A DNA stretch of 64,000 nucleotides, taken from Sphingorhabdus sp. GTDB lineage: Bacteria > Pseudomonadota > Alphaproteobacteria > Sphingomonadales > Sphingomonadaceae. A model generated the notes under the pieces. It was given only the letters and a program-made list of their open reading frames with translations. It was not told where the DNA came from and ran no database searches. Positions 1 through 10,079 of the stretch are shown here, in pieces. The stretch is taken from contig NZ_JAAVVZ010000011.1 in the NCBI RefSeq assembly GCF_023910635.1, positions 28,866 to 92,865 on the forward strand. Direction: 5' to 3'. Each line of letters begins with the position of its first letter. The first letter of the stretch is position 1. The translations under genes and the position numbers were made by a program.

Positions 1-437
1 GATGGTCAATAACGACGCGATAATGGCACGCCAAAGCCAGCTCAAGCCCGCCGCCCAGGGCAAGTCCATTCAGCGCGCAAGCCACTGGCTTGGCCGAAAC
101 TTTGCCGGAACTCAGGTCCTTGGCCGACTGACCGCCCGTTTCCATTTTGCGCAGTAATGCGTTCAACGCAAATGCCTGGTCAAAAGCTTCTTTGGTGCTG
201 TTCGCCTTCGCGCCGCCCAGCATAGTCAGGTCAGCGCCCGCCAAGAAACCGGATTTCTTGCCCGAGGTGATGACCGCGCCTTTAACGGCGTCGTTGGTCG
301 TGAAATCATCAACCCATTTGGCGAATTCTTCAATCAACGCGCCATTCCACACATTCATGGAGGCGTCGGGAAGATCGATGGTCAAAAGTGCAATGCCATC
401 GGCGTCGATTTCGACGGAGAAAGTTTTGTAAGTCATA
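1..437 (-). CDS. Enoyl-CoA hydratase / 3-hydroxyacyl-CoA dehydrogenase (fatty oxidation complex alpha subunit), N-terminal part, truncated by window edge
   Basis: Reverse translation MTYKTFSVEIDADGIALLTIDLPDASMNVWNG...SGFLAGADLTML...ALNGLALGGGLELALACHYRV: crotonase-fold motifs; next to a thiolase. Confidence 0.85.
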
Positions 438-581
438 TCTTCGTTCCTTGTTCGCGCGTTTTCGCGCCAATCTAAAACTTTGTCACCCCCGGCTTGATCG
501 GCGGTCCATGGCCATATCCGTCGGTTTACGCTGACGTGCCGGACTATGGATCCCCGCGTTCGCGAGGATGACAAAACTAGG

Positions 582-1796
582 TTAATTCACGCGTTCGATG
601 ATGGTTGCGGTGCCCATGCCTGCGCCGATGCACAAGGTTGTGAGCGCAGTCGACTTGCCCGACCGCTCCAGCTCATCCAATACAGTCCCTAGGATCATCG
701 CACCCGTTGCACCCAAAGGATGGCCCATGGCGATTGCGCCGCCGTTCACGTTGATGTCCGAATGATCGATGTTCATCGCTTCCATGAAACGCAGGACAAC
801 CGAAGCAAAAGCTTCATTCAATTCCCACACGTCAATGTCGCCTTTGTTCATGCCTGCGCGCGCCAGCGCCTTTTGCGCAGCAAATTCGGGGCCGGTAAGC
901 ATGATGGCAGGTTCCGAACCGATAGATGCCATCGATACGATCCGCGCACGCGCCTTAAGGCCGTATTTTTCGCCAGCTTCCTTGGTTCCGATAAGGACAG
1001 CCGCCGAGCCATCGACGATACCCGAACTGTTGCCAGCATGGTGAACATGATTGATCTTTTCGACGTCGGGATAGCGCATGATGGCAATGTCATCAAAACC
1101 GGGCATCATCGTGCCCATCATCTGGAATGCGGGGGCCAACGCGCCCAAGGACTGCATATCGGTTTGCGGGCGCATCAATTCGTCATGGTCCAGCACGACC
1201 TCACCAATGACGTCCTTGATGGGCAGAATCGAACGCGCAAAGCGCTTCTCGGCCCATGCGCGGCCAGCGCGCTTCTGGCTTTCAACAGCATAGGCATCAA
1301 CATCATCGCGGCTGTAGCCATATTTGGTGGCAATAAGATCAGCAGAAATGCCTTGCGGGATGAAGTAATTGGCAATCGCCGAACGCGGATCGATGGGCCA
1401 TGCGCCGCCGTCTGAACCCATGGGCACGCGGCTCATTGATTCAATGCCCCCGCCAACCGCTAGGTCGCATTCGCCCGACTTCACTTTTGCCGCAGCGATG
1501 TTCGACGCTTCAAGGCCGGAACCACAGAAACGGTTCACCTGAATCCCTGACGTCGTGTGCGGATATCCCGCGGCAAGAATTGCCGTTCGCGTGATAACTG
1601 CGCCTTGTTCACCCACAGGGGAGACACAGCCAAAGGCCACATCCTCAATCTCTTCGCCCGACAGACCATTGCGGTCGCGGATCGCGGCCAAGACCTGCGA
1701 TGCCAGATCGATAGGCGTAATTTCATGCAGCGCGCCATCAGGGCGCCCCTTGCCACGCGGGCTACGCACCGCATCATAAATATAGGCTTCGGTCAT
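582..1796 (-). CDS. Acetyl-CoA acetyltransferase (thiolase family)
   Basis: 404 aa ORF with [41 protein letters not shown] and CIGAGMGTA thiolase signatures. Confidence 0.93.
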   Translation of the reverse strand: MTEAYIYDAVRSPRGKGRPDGALHEITPIDLASQVLAAIRDRNGLSGEEIEDVAFGCVSPVGEQGAVITRTAILAAGYPHTTSGIQVNRFCGSGLEASNIAAAKVKSGECDLAVGGGIESMSRVPMGSDGGAWPIDPRSAIANYFIPQGISADLIATKYGYSRDDVDAYAVESQKRAGRAWAEKRFARSILPIKDVIGEVVLDHDELMRPQTDMQSLGALAPAFQMMGTMMPGFDDIAIMRYPDVEKINHVHHAGNSSGIVDGSAAVLIGTKEAGEKYGLKARARIVSMASIGSEPAIMLTGPEFAAQKALARAGMNKGDIDVWELNEAFASVVLRFMEAMNIDHSDINVNGGAIAMGHPLGATGAMILGTVLDELERSGKSTALTTLCIGAGMGTATIIERVN

Positions 1797-1798
1797 AT

Positions 1799-2956
1799 TT
1801 AATCCTTGGTTACGACCACGGCGCCTGCCGCGATCAGTTGGGAGATTTCTTGATCACCGAGTCCAGCCTCGGTCAATATGTCGGCATAATCGCCGCCTTT
1901 TGTTGCGATATCGAAATGGGTAGCCAGTGGCTGCGTTGCAAGTCGCGGCGCAACCTGCGGATGTAACCAACGACCGTCCTGCACAAAGGCCTGCCGCGCG
2001 GCGTTTGCGGGATGGGATGCGGCTTCGACATAATCCAGCACGGGCGTAACACAGGCGTCGGTTCCGGCAAAAATCGCTTCCCATTCGTCGCGCGTTTTGG
2101 TCGCGAACACATCTTCAAGCATTTCATGCTGCTTTGCCCAAGCCGTTCGGTCATGCTGACCGCCATATACGCCCTTGTCGACGGGCAAACGCTCCATCAT
2201 CGCGGCGAAAAACTGCGGTTCAATGCAGCCAACGGCCATAAACTTGCCGTCAGACGTCATAAAACAACGGTAGAATGGCATCGCCCCGTCGAGCAAATTT
2301 GCCGCACGCTGCGTGCGCCATTGGCCAAGCCCTGCCATGCCATGCACAAAGCTCATCAGGCTATTGGTGCCATCAACAATCGCCGCATCCACTATATTGC
2401 CTTTACCCGTCCGTGCGCGTTCGACCAAAGCGGCAAGGATACCGTTGACGAGAAACATCGACCCGCCGCCAAAATCGCCCACCATGTTGAGCGGCGGAAC
2501 CGGTGGCTGCCCGTCCTTGCCAATCGCGTTCAAAACACCTGTCATGCCGATATAATTAATGTCATGCCCGGCCATTTGGTTCCACGGACCCGTTTGGCCC
2601 CAGCCAGTCATCCGGCCATAAATAAGACCAGGATTGACCGTGTGACAGACATCGGGGCCAACCCCCATCCGTTCCGTCACACCAGGCCGCAGTCCTTCAA
2701 TCAAGACATCCGCGGACTCAACCAGCTTCAACAATGCGGCAACCGCTTCGGGTTTCTTCAAATCAAGGATCATGGATTTTTTACCGCGCGCATCAATGGC
2801 CTTGGGCACGATTGCGCCACCCGGCCTGTCGATGACAATCACATCCGCACCCATGTCCGCCAGCAACTGGCCAGCATAAGGCCCCGGCCCAATACCAGCA
2901 AGTTCGACAATCTTTATGCCGCTTAACGGACCGGATTTGGCGGAAGAATCGGTCAT
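1799..2956 (-). CDS. CaiB/BaiF-type CoA transferase / alpha-methylacyl-CoA racemase-like
   Basis: MTDSSAKSGPLSGIKIVELAGIGPGPYAGQLLADMGADVIVIDRPGG...; start placed at the internal Met (ORF is open to 3043). Confidence 0.9.
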   Translation of the reverse strand: MTDSSAKSGPLSGIKIVELAGIGPGPYAGQLLADMGADVIVIDRPGGAIVPKAIDARGKKSMILDLKKPEAVAALLKLVESADVLIEGLRPGVTERMGVGPDVCHTVNPGLIYGRMTGWGQTGPWNQMAGHDINYIGMTGVLNAIGKDGQPPVPPLNMVGDFGGGSMFLVNGILAALVERARTGKGNIVDAAIVDGTNSLMSFVHGMAGLGQWRTQRAANLLDGAMPFYRCFMTSDGKFMAVGCIEPQFFAAMMERLPVDKGVYGGQHDRTAWAKQHEMLEDVFATKTRDEWEAIFAGTDACVTPVLDYVEAASHPANAARQAFVQDGRWLHPQVAPRLATQPLATHFDIATKGGDYADILTEAGLGDQEISQLIAAGAVVVTKD

Positions 2957-3080
2957 GAAGTGGGCTCCGTTACGATAGGCATTTAATCGTATGATTAAGG
3001 TGCCCACGCACTTGACGCAAGCGTCAACTAAGTTTTTTAGCATGGTTTATTTGCCAGGCGGAGCTTTGTGCGCATATCTG

Positions 3081-3225
3081 TTAGGGTCAGGACCACTTAA
3101 ATCCACCTTCGCGGTTTGAGGCCATACTGTTCAGTGCAAGGCGGTAAGCGCAGGACTTAGTGGTTCTAAGTCTAGCTTTGCCATTTTGACGCCGCGAAGG
3201 TGCATTTACGTGGTCCTGACCCTAA
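3081..3225. repeat. MITE/REPIN-like element copy A (deletion derivative, opposite orientation to copies B and C)
   Basis: TTAGGGTCAGGACCACTTAAATCCACCTTCGCGG ... CCGCGAAGGTGCATTTACGTGGTCCTGACCCTAA; its two halves match the reverse complements of the right and left ends of the 268-bp copies, with the middle missing. Confidence 0.9.
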
Positions 3226-3227
3226 TT

Positions 3228-4084
3228 GGTGTTTACATTCATGCTTCCCAATCGTGTAATTTTCTGATTCAAGCTGCTTGCTGTATGGAGGTCAGCATGA
3301 ATGGATCGACAGGAACTGAGTGACGCGGTTTGGGAGCGGATATCCCCGCATTTGCCGGGCAAGGTGACAGACCCTGGATGCAGTGGGCGAGAAAAATGGG
3401 CAATTTGTGGAAGCTATTCTGTGGCTGGCCCGGTCGGGTGCGCATTGGCGGGTTCTACCGAAGGAGTTTGGTCGGTGGCACACCGTTTACCAGCGCTTTA
3501 ACTGCTGGTGTCGTCGCGGCGTTTGGGAGAGTCTTTTCAAGGTGTTGAGCCAAGACGCCGACTTTGAATACATCCTCGTCGACAGCACGATCGTGCGTGC
3601 CCACCAGCACAGTGCCGGTGCCCAAAAAAAGCGATCAATCCGAAGACCGGTTTGAAGCTCACGCGCTGGGACGGTCAAAAGGCGGCCTGAGCACCAAGGT
3701 TCATGCCGCCACCGATGCGCTTGGCAATCCCGTCCGCTTTATCCTGACGGGCGGCGAACGCAATGACATCACCCAGATCGAAGGCTTGCTCGATGGCCTG
3801 AGGGCAGGTCATGTGCTGGCCGACAAGGGTTATGATGGCCAGCGTGCCATGGACGCTATCGCTGCCACCGGAGCAAAACCCGTCGTCCCACGCAGAACCA
3901 CGACAGCACAGTGGCGCACCTTTGATGCCACGATCTACAAGGATCGCAATCTGATCGAGCGCTTCTTTAGCAAGATCAAACACTTCCGACGCATCGCCAC
4001 ACGATACGACAAGCTCGCCAGAAACTATGCTGGCTTCCTCAATCTCGTCGCAGCACTCAAATGTTGCCGATGAATGTAAACACC
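3228..4084 (+). mobile_element. IS5-family insertion sequence
   Basis: Terminal inverted repeat GGTGTTTACATTCAT (3228-3242) / ATGAATGTAAACACC (4070-4084) flanking IS5-type transposase reading frames. Confidence 0.88.
3301..4073 (+). pseudogene. IS5-family transposase spread over three reading frames (3301.., 3383-3655, 3564-4073)
   Basis: MDRQELSDAVWERISPHLPGKVTDPG / GEKNGQFVEAILWLARSGAHWRVLPKEFGRWHTVYQRF / GRSKGGLSTKVHAATDALGNPVRF...ADKGYD...RNLIERFFSKIKHFRRIATRYDK; two apparent +1 shifts, one at an A7 run (3624-3630). Confidence 0.8.
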
Positions 4085-4254
4085 ACCTAGCTCTGGGCGT
4101 GCTGCGCGATAGACCCTGGAACGACAGTCACCGAAGGTGAAACAAGTTCAGGGTGACGGATAATTTTTTAGAACCTTGCTCCACGGCGCGCCCAGACCCC
4201 AACCCGACAAATCATTTGAGTCTCACCCAAATTCCCATTAAGGGCATATCTTTA

Positions 4255-5250
4255 ATGACATGGACAAAACCCTTCGCCGCCGACAGCTTTCCAAGCGGGT
4301 CGGATGCCTTTCCGCACAAACATTTGCTTGGCATCGCCGGACTTCAGACGTGGGAAATTCTCTACATCCTCAAAGAGGCGGAGCAATGGGTTGCGCTAAA
4401 CCGCGCTGGCGCTGCAAAACATGCTGACACGCTTTCCGGCCTGACAATCATCAACGCCTTTTTTGAAAATTCAACGCGCACCTTATTATCGTTCGAAATC
4501 GCCGGAAAGCGGCTCGGCGCGGACGTCGTGAATATGCACGCGGCGCAGTCGAGCGTGAAAAAGGGCGAAACGCTCATCGACACGGCAATGACGCTTAACG
4601 CCATGCGCGCGGACGCCATTGTGATTCGCCATGGCAGTTCAGGCGCCGTGCAGCTCATCTCCAGCAAAGTCGACTGTCCCGTGCTGAACGCCGGTGACGG
4701 CAGCCACGAACACCCGACTCAAGCCTTGCTCGATGCGCTGACCATCATGCGCCGCAAGGGCAAGGTCGAAGGTCAAACTGTCGTCATTTGCGGCGACGTT
4801 CTGCACAGCCGTGTGGCAAGATCCAATCTGTTTTGCCTAAAATCGCTGGGCGCAGACGTGCGCGTGGTTGCCCCCCCTGCCCTCATGCCAAGCGGCATTG
4901 AAGGCTTTGGCGCCGTTCCCTTTAGCAATTTCGATGCCGCATTGAACGGGGCCGATGTCATTATGATGCTGCGTCTGCAAAGCGAACGGATGCAGGGCGA
5001 TTTCATCCCGTCGCCGCGTGAATATTTCCATCTTTATGGCCTCGACGAACGGCGGTTGGCCTTGGCCAAGCCGGATGCGCTTGTCATGCACCCCGGTCCC
5101 ATGAACCGCGGCGTGGAAATTGCCAGCAGCGTCGCTGATCATGTCGAGCGATCGGCCATTACCGAGCAGGTCGAAATGGGCGTTGCGGTGCGGATGGCTT
5201 GCCTCGACATATTGACCCGCAAGGCGCGTGGTCAGGAGGGGTGGGTATGA
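4255..5250 (+). CDS. pyrB: Aspartate carbamoyltransferase catalytic subunit
   Basis: [47 protein letters not shown]; overlaps the downstream dihydroorotase by ATGA. Confidence 0.95.
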   Translation: MTWTKPFAADSFPSGSDAFPHKHLLGIAGLQTWEILYILKEAEQWVALNRAGAAKHADTLSGLTIINAFFENSTRTLLSFEIAGKRLGADVVNMHAAQSSVKKGETLIDTAMTLNAMRADAIVIRHGSSGAVQLISSKVDCPVLNAGDGSHEHPTQALLDALTIMRRKGKVEGQTVVICGDVLHSRVARSNLFCLKSLGADVRVVAPPALMPSGIEGFGAVPFSNFDAALNGADVIMMLRLQSERMQGDFIPSPREYFHLYGLDERRLALAKPDALVMHPGPMNRGVEIASSVADHVERSAITEQVEMGVAVRMACLDILTRKARGQEGWV

Positions 5251-6464
5251 CCGGCGTGAACATCATTCAAGGCCATATCATCCTACCCGGCGCGGATAAG
5301 GCAGAGCCGTTGCATCTGCATATCGAGGACGGCAAAATTGCCTCGGTTGGCAAGGCAGCCCCGATTGCCGAACATATCGACGCCAGCGGGTTGATCGTTG
5401 CGCCGGGCATAATTGATTTGGGTGTTTTCAAAACCGATAAACCTGCATTCAGATTTGGCGGGATAACCCGCGCGGCATTGATGCCCGATCAGTCACCTGT
5501 GCATGACGATCCAGCGACCGTCCGCTTTGCCGCATTAAAGGGTAAGCCCGATTTGTGGGTTCACCCCCTTGCCGCCGCAACTCAAGGCCTTGACGGGCTT
5601 CGTATGGCGGAAATTGCGCTAATGAAAGAGGCAGGCGCTGTGGGTGTGGCGACTGGCCGCAAATGGATATCCGATAGCGGCGTCATGCTCCGCATCATGC
5701 ATTATTGCGCAGCTTTAGACCTTCCCGTCATCCTGCATAATGAGGATTCAGGGGTAACCGGCCATGCCGTAGCAACGGCGGGTGAAACGGCCACTTTGCT
5801 TGGCCTTTCAAGCGCGCCAAGCGTTGCCGAAACACTCGCGATCGCCCGCGACCTCATGTTGGCGGAAGAAAGCGGCGCGCATGTGCATTTCCGGCAAGTC
5901 ACCACCGCACGCGGCCTTGACCTGATCCGTACGGCAAAGGCGAAGGGCCTTCGCGTTACCTGCGGAATCACGCCAGCGCATCTGTTCCTGTCGGACAACG
6001 CCATTTCGGATTTCCGCACCTTTGCGCGGCTGTCACCGCCGTTGCGCTCCGAAAGCGACCGGCTGGCGTGCATCGCCGCAATTGCCGATGGCACGATTGA
6101 CGTCATCGCATCGGGCCACGACCCGCGCGGGCCAGAAGACAAGCGCCTGCCTTTTTCCGAAAGCGCGCCTGGCATGGCGGGGGCAGAAACATTGCTGGCG
6201 CTGGCGCTCAACCTCGTGCGCGATAATGTCATCTCAACCGGCCGCATGTTTGAATTGCTCGCGTCGAACCCGGCAAAGATATTAGGATTAAATGCAGGCC
6301 AAATTGTTGAAGGACAAGAGGCCGACTTGATCTTGATCGACCCTGATGCGCCGTGGCAGGTCGATGGTGACCGCATGGCTGCGTTGGCAGGCAACACACC
6401 CTTTGACCGCTTGCCCGTTCAGGGCCGCGTTCGGCAGATGTTAAAAGGCGGCAAGCTTATTTAG
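5247..6464 (+). CDS. pyrC: Dihydroorotase (PyrC/PyrX type)
   Basis: [18 protein letters not shown]...[16 protein letters not shown]...; amidohydrolase-type protein directly after pyrB; lacks the canonical DxHxH metal motif, so it may be the PyrX-like form. Confidence 0.85.
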   Translation: MTGVNIIQGHIILPGADKAEPLHLHIEDGKIASVGKAAPIAEHIDASGLIVAPGIIDLGVFKTDKPAFRFGGITRAALMPDQSPVHDDPATVRFAALKGKPDLWVHPLAAATQGLDGLRMAEIALMKEAGAVGVATGRKWISDSGVMLRIMHYCAALDLPVILHNEDSGVTGHAVATAGETATLLGLSSAPSVAETLAIARDLMLAEESGAHVHFRQVTTARGLDLIRTAKAKGLRVTCGITPAHLFLSDNAISDFRTFARLSPPLRSESDRLACIAAIADGTIDVIASGHDPRGPEDKRLPFSESAPGMAGAETLLALALNLVRDNVISTGRMFELLASNPAKILGLNAGQIVEGQEADLILIDPDAPWQVDGDRMAALAGNTPFDRLPVQGRVRQMLKGGKLI

Positions 6465-6728
6465 GGTCAGGACCTATTAAATCCACCTTCGCGGCGTCAA
6501 AATGGCAAAGATATCGAAGTAAAATGTCCGCCGCAGGCAGTTATTCTGCCTGCAAGGGCATTTTGTTTCGATATCGAAGCCATTTTGGCGTCCTTCGGAT
6601 TTGACCCATACTGTCCATTGCTACGTTGGCAAGCTTGGACTTAGAACCACTAAGCCCTGCGCTTGCCGCCTTGCACTGAACAGTATGGCCTCAAACCGCG
6701 AAGGTGGATTTAAGTGGTCCTGACCCTA
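6461..6728. repeat. MITE/REPIN-like element copy B (268 bp)
   Basis: TIRs TTAGGGTCAGGACCTATTAAATCCACCTTCGCGG / CCGCGAAGGTGGATTTAAGTGGTCCTGACCCTAG with internal nested inverted repeats; near-identical to 47821-48088. Confidence 0.93.
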
Positions 6729-6749
6729 GCGACATCTCGTTGCGTTTTG

Positions 6750-8027
6750 TTATCGTACTGCGATTTTTAATCTTCCGCCTTGTGCCAACCGCACAGACTG
6801 CGATCCTGTGATTGGAACAACGAAACACGCGCCCCCTTGCGATTTGATTTGCCTGCAGGTTGCGCTGGCACGCGCCGCATCGCCCAACGCCATAGCCGCA
6901 ATACGTGTCAATTTCCGTCCGTTTACAGTGACGGTCGAACTGACCGATTTTAACCCGCGCAATGCGCCATATCGCGCCGCATATCTCTTCCACGCCGCTT
7001 GCGCGCTGGCCGCCGAAGAAAAAGCCCCAAGCTGGATGAGGTAGCTCTTGCCCACAAATGCTGGTCGAGACGCTGGGACTTCTGCCAAACCAAGCTTTGC
7101 AGGCCTATTCGAAACCTTGATCATCGGCTTTTCAACCGCTGCAAAGCCGGCGCTTTGGGCAACTACAGTCGGCGCGATCGCCGCAAGCTCGGTTGCGGGG
7201 TCGGGCGACAATGCGTCAAACGCGGGCGCGGCTGGTACATTATCGGCCACGGCTAATGCAGGGGCGGCGGCATGGTTCAGCGCCAAATGCGCGGGTTGAC
7301 CCAAGTCGGACATGTCCGGCCGAATCTTCAGCAGACCCGCCACGCGCAGGGTGTAGGCGCCAGGTTGCGCAAACTGCGCCCATTCCGCAATATGTTCGTT
7401 TACGGCGTCCTGCGCCATATCTTGCGACGCCATGACGCGGGCATCGCGCCAACGACCGTCCAATGCATATGCCAAAGCCAGATTCTGCCGGGTACGTGAA
7501 GACGCGCTATCATTGCGGACGGCGTCGATCAGAATGCGGATCGCCTCACCGGACCGCCCCGCCAATGCCAAGGTCAGGCCATAATCGCTGACGGGAAGGA
7601 TGGATCGCTGCGAATCGATGAGCGCCACGGCAGATTCGGTGTTGCCTTGGGCAATCCGGCTGAGCGCGAGACTAATGACCGTACGGGGGTCGACTTTCCC
7701 TAGTTCAATCACGTCCATCAACGTCCGTTCGGCGGAGGCAAAACGGCCTTTGGCCATATAGATACGGGCCAAAAGCGCGCGGTAATCTGGGCTTTGCGGT
7801 TCGGCCTCCACAACAAGTTCGGCAAATTGCAGCGCGCGGTCATTCTTGTTTTTGGCAATCGCCTGCTCGGCTTTTTTCGCCCATTGTAACGCCTTCTCGG
7901 GGCTTGCCTGCTTTGCAGATTCCTTGCTTGTTCTAATTGCCCCCGTCGCCGACGCCGTCGGCGTCATAGCCAGTACCGCCACAAAGGCGGTCGACAAGGC
8001 AAGCTTTACGATAAAATTGCTCTTCAT
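6750..8027 (-). CDS. TPR-repeat and SPOR-domain secreted protein
   Basis: Signal peptide MKSNFIVKLALSTAFVAVLAMTPTASA, TPR-like region, C-terminal SYLIQLGAFSSAASAQAAWKRYAARYG...ACFVVPI SPOR domain; an upstream Met at 8057 is possible. Confidence 0.85.
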   Translation of the reverse strand: MKSNFIVKLALSTAFVAVLAMTPTASATGAIRTSKESAKQASPEKALQWAKKAEQAIAKNKNDRALQFAELVVEAEPQSPDYRALLARIYMAKGRFASAERTLMDVIELGKVDPRTVISLALSRIAQGNTESAVALIDSQRSILPVSDYGLTLALAGRSGEAIRILIDAVRNDSASSRTRQNLALAYALDGRWRDARVMASQDMAQDAVNEHIAEWAQFAQPGAYTLRVAGLLKIRPDMSDLGQPAHLALNHAAAPALAVADNVPAAPAFDALSPDPATELAAIAPTVVAQSAGFAAVEKPMIKVSNRPAKLGLAEVPASRPAFVGKSYLIQLGAFSSAASAQAAWKRYAARYGALRGLKSVSSTVTVNGRKLTRIAAMALGDAARASATCRQIKSQGGACFVVPITGSQSVRLAQGGRLKIAVR

Positions 8028-8060
8028 GACATCACCTCTGATATGGTCCAAATTCAAATA

Positions 8061-8684
8061 TCAATGTCTCTTGTCCGGAATTTGGGACGCAAGGAGACCA
8101 ATTTCGGGCATCGATTCGATCAAAGCGTCGAGCGCGGCGGTAACTAACTGCTGCGCCGATTCGTGCTGAACCGCACAAGCCAGCCGGAGCTTCAAATGGC
8201 GCTCACTATCGAGGCGGAGCGTGAATGCAGCTTTGTCTTTCGAGCCGGACTTGGACCGCGCGCGCGACCGCGGTGCATCGGTTTTTCCAAAACGCGAGAT
8301 TGGCCGTGTCACGGGCTCTGGCGTCACAGTGACAATGGTCAAAGCATCGGTCACCAATGCGGGTTCCATCGCAAAGCTGTCAAAGCCAGCTTCTACTTCG
8401 TTATTGGCTTCCATAGCTTGTTCCAAACGGTCTTGCTGATGCTTGACCTCGGGCACCGCGCCCGCCAGCATGTTTGCTCCATGGAAATTGTGATCATAAT
8501 CCATCGGTGTCGACGGATCAGGATCAACATCAAATCCCATATCATTCCATCCCAAGTCATCCTGCGCAATGGAAGCACTCATGTTGCCATTGAACATCGA
8601 AGGACGCCGCATGGCAGGCCGTGCCAGGCCCTTGCGCGCTAGCAAGATGCCGGAAAGAGAAGCGATCGGTTTCAGTTCACCCAT
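8061..8684 (-). CDS. Hypothetical protein with C-terminal RHH-like segment
   Basis: 207 aa ORF; C-term KDKAAFTLRLDSERHLKLRLACAVQHESAQQLVTAALDALIE resembles a ribbon-helix-helix domain; adjacent to a ParA gene. Confidence 0.65.
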   Translation of the reverse strand: MGELKPIASLSGILLARKGLARPAMRRPSMFNGNMSASIAQDDLGWNDMGFDVDPDPSTPMDYDHNFHGANMLAGAVPEVKHQQDRLEQAMEANNEVEAGFDSFAMEPALVTDALTIVTVTPEPVTRPISRFGKTDAPRSRARSKSGSKDKAAFTLRLDSERHLKLRLACAVQHESAQQLVTAALDALIESMPEIGLLASQIPDKRH

Positions 8685-8701
8685 TTTCTTGCCCTCTCCG
8701 G

Positions 8702-9436
8702 TTAGCCAACGACCCGGCGACCGAAGCCACCGTTAGGACGGGCGACAGATACCTGCTGACTGGTTGCGGCGGGCGCGCTGAAAACAGTACGGCGAAAATT
8801 CTTCTCCAAACGGTCGGAAATATAGGACCATAATTGAACAACTTCCTGTGAAGACCGCCCCTTGGGATCGATCTCCATAACCGTGCGGCCATCAATCATC
8901 GACGCTGCAAAATCAATACGTTGATGCAGGGTGATCGGCGCAACTGTACCATGCTGAGAAAGCGCAACAGCGGCCTCAGAGGTAATCCTGGCCTTTGGCG
9001 TTGCGGCATTGACGACGAAGATGAGCGGCTTTCCAGCGCGTTCACACAGGTCGACCGTTGCACCAACGGCCCGCAGGTCATGCGGGCTTGGACGCGTTGG
9101 CACGACAATGATTTCAGCAACTGATATGACGCTTTGGATCGCCATGGTGATCGCCGGTGGCGTATCAATGACCGCAAGCTTAAAGCCCTGTTCTCGCAAA
9201 ATAGCGAGATCAGCGGTCAATCGGGCTACCGTAGTCTGCGCAAAAGCAGGCAAGTCGGCTTCACGTTCGTTCCACCAGTCGGAGAGCGACCCTTGCGGAT
9301 CGATATCGATAAGCACAACGGGCCCGGCGCCTGCCAGTTGCGCCTGAACCGCCAAATGGCCAGATAGGGTTGTTTTACCCGATCCGCCTTTCTGTGATGC
9401 CAATGCGAGAACTCTCACATCATTCCCCTTTTGCAA
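8702..9436 (-). CDS. ParA/MinD-family ATPase
   Basis: VRVLALASQKGGSGKTTLSGHLAVQAQLAGAGPVVLIDIDPQGSLSDWW: deviant Walker A and DxDPQ motifs. Confidence 0.93.
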   Translation of the reverse strand: MQKGNDVRVLALASQKGGSGKTTLSGHLAVQAQLAGAGPVVLIDIDPQGSLSDWWNEREADLPAFAQTTVARLTADLAILREQGFKLAVIDTPPAITMAIQSVISVAEIIVVPTRPSPHDLRAVGATVDLCERAGKPLIFVVNAATPKARITSEAAVALSQHGTVAPITLHQRIDFAASMIDGRTVMEIDPKGRSSQEVVQLWSYISDRLEKNFRRTVFSAPAATSQQVSVARPNGGFGRRVVG

Positions 9437-10024
9437 ATGTTACAAATGGGGGTGTGACAGAACGGGGCTAAAAATATGTTAACGCCGCCTGCAATGGCGC
9501 AATCGGGTTTTATATCGTCATATTGAAATTCCTTAAAAGAAAATCCAAAGGAATTGAACAGTTCTTGAAAGTTTCTTGCTTAAGATATTAATCCAAAACA
9601 TTTACCGAATATATGTTTTTGCATGATAAATTGAGAAACGATATGAGATGTTGTCAATTTGGAGTGCAAAAAATGGGCAGGCGTTCGGATATTGTCAAAC
9701 TGGTAATTGGCTTGTTTGCGTTGATATCCGGCGCAGTCGCGGCAAAGGCGGATACAAAGGCGGGAACCGATGCCTGGTCGCGCGGCGATTATGTGGTTGC
9801 GGTGGAAGAGTGGCGCCAACCGGCACTTGAAGGCGACGCCGAAGCCCAGTTTCATCTTGGTCAGGCCTATAGACTTGGCCGTGGCGTAAAAACCGACCTA
9901 AATACTGCGTTGGATTGGTATCGCAAGGCAGCCGCACAAGGTCATATACAGGCGGGGGACAATTGCGGCCATTTGTTGCATTACCAAAAAAAGGGGAATT
10001 ATATACGAAACTAGACAAAATCGC

Positions 10025-10053
10025 TTGCACTCAACGTCTAATTAAAATATATA
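10025..10053 (+). promoter_or_regulatory. Putative sigma70-like promoter inside the transposon left end
   Basis: TTGCAC - 17 bp - TATATA immediately inside the left TIR and upstream of the transposase ATG at 10080. Confidence 0.5.
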
Positions 10054-10079
10054 ACTAGATAGTAATTGGAGTGAGTTGA

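Noticed and set aside
720-1415. 231-aa plus-strand ORF opposite the thiolase gene
   Set aside because: Antisense to a well-supported CDS; composition and lack of recognisable motifs fit a GC-driven shadow ORF.
2012-2926. 304-aa plus-strand ORF opposite the CoA-transferase
   Set aside because: Shadow ORF on the opposite strand of a clear family member; His/Arg/Asn-rich with no domain pattern.
3081-3225. Possibility that copy A is the left end of the adjacent IS5 element
   Set aside because: The IS has its own 15-bp inverted repeats starting at 3228, and the repeat occurs elsewhere without the IS.
9986-9993. AAAAAAAG direct repeat as chance homopolymer similarity
   Set aside because: It abuts both perfect TIRs exactly, has the length expected for the IS1595 family, and removing one copy restores the interrupted frame.
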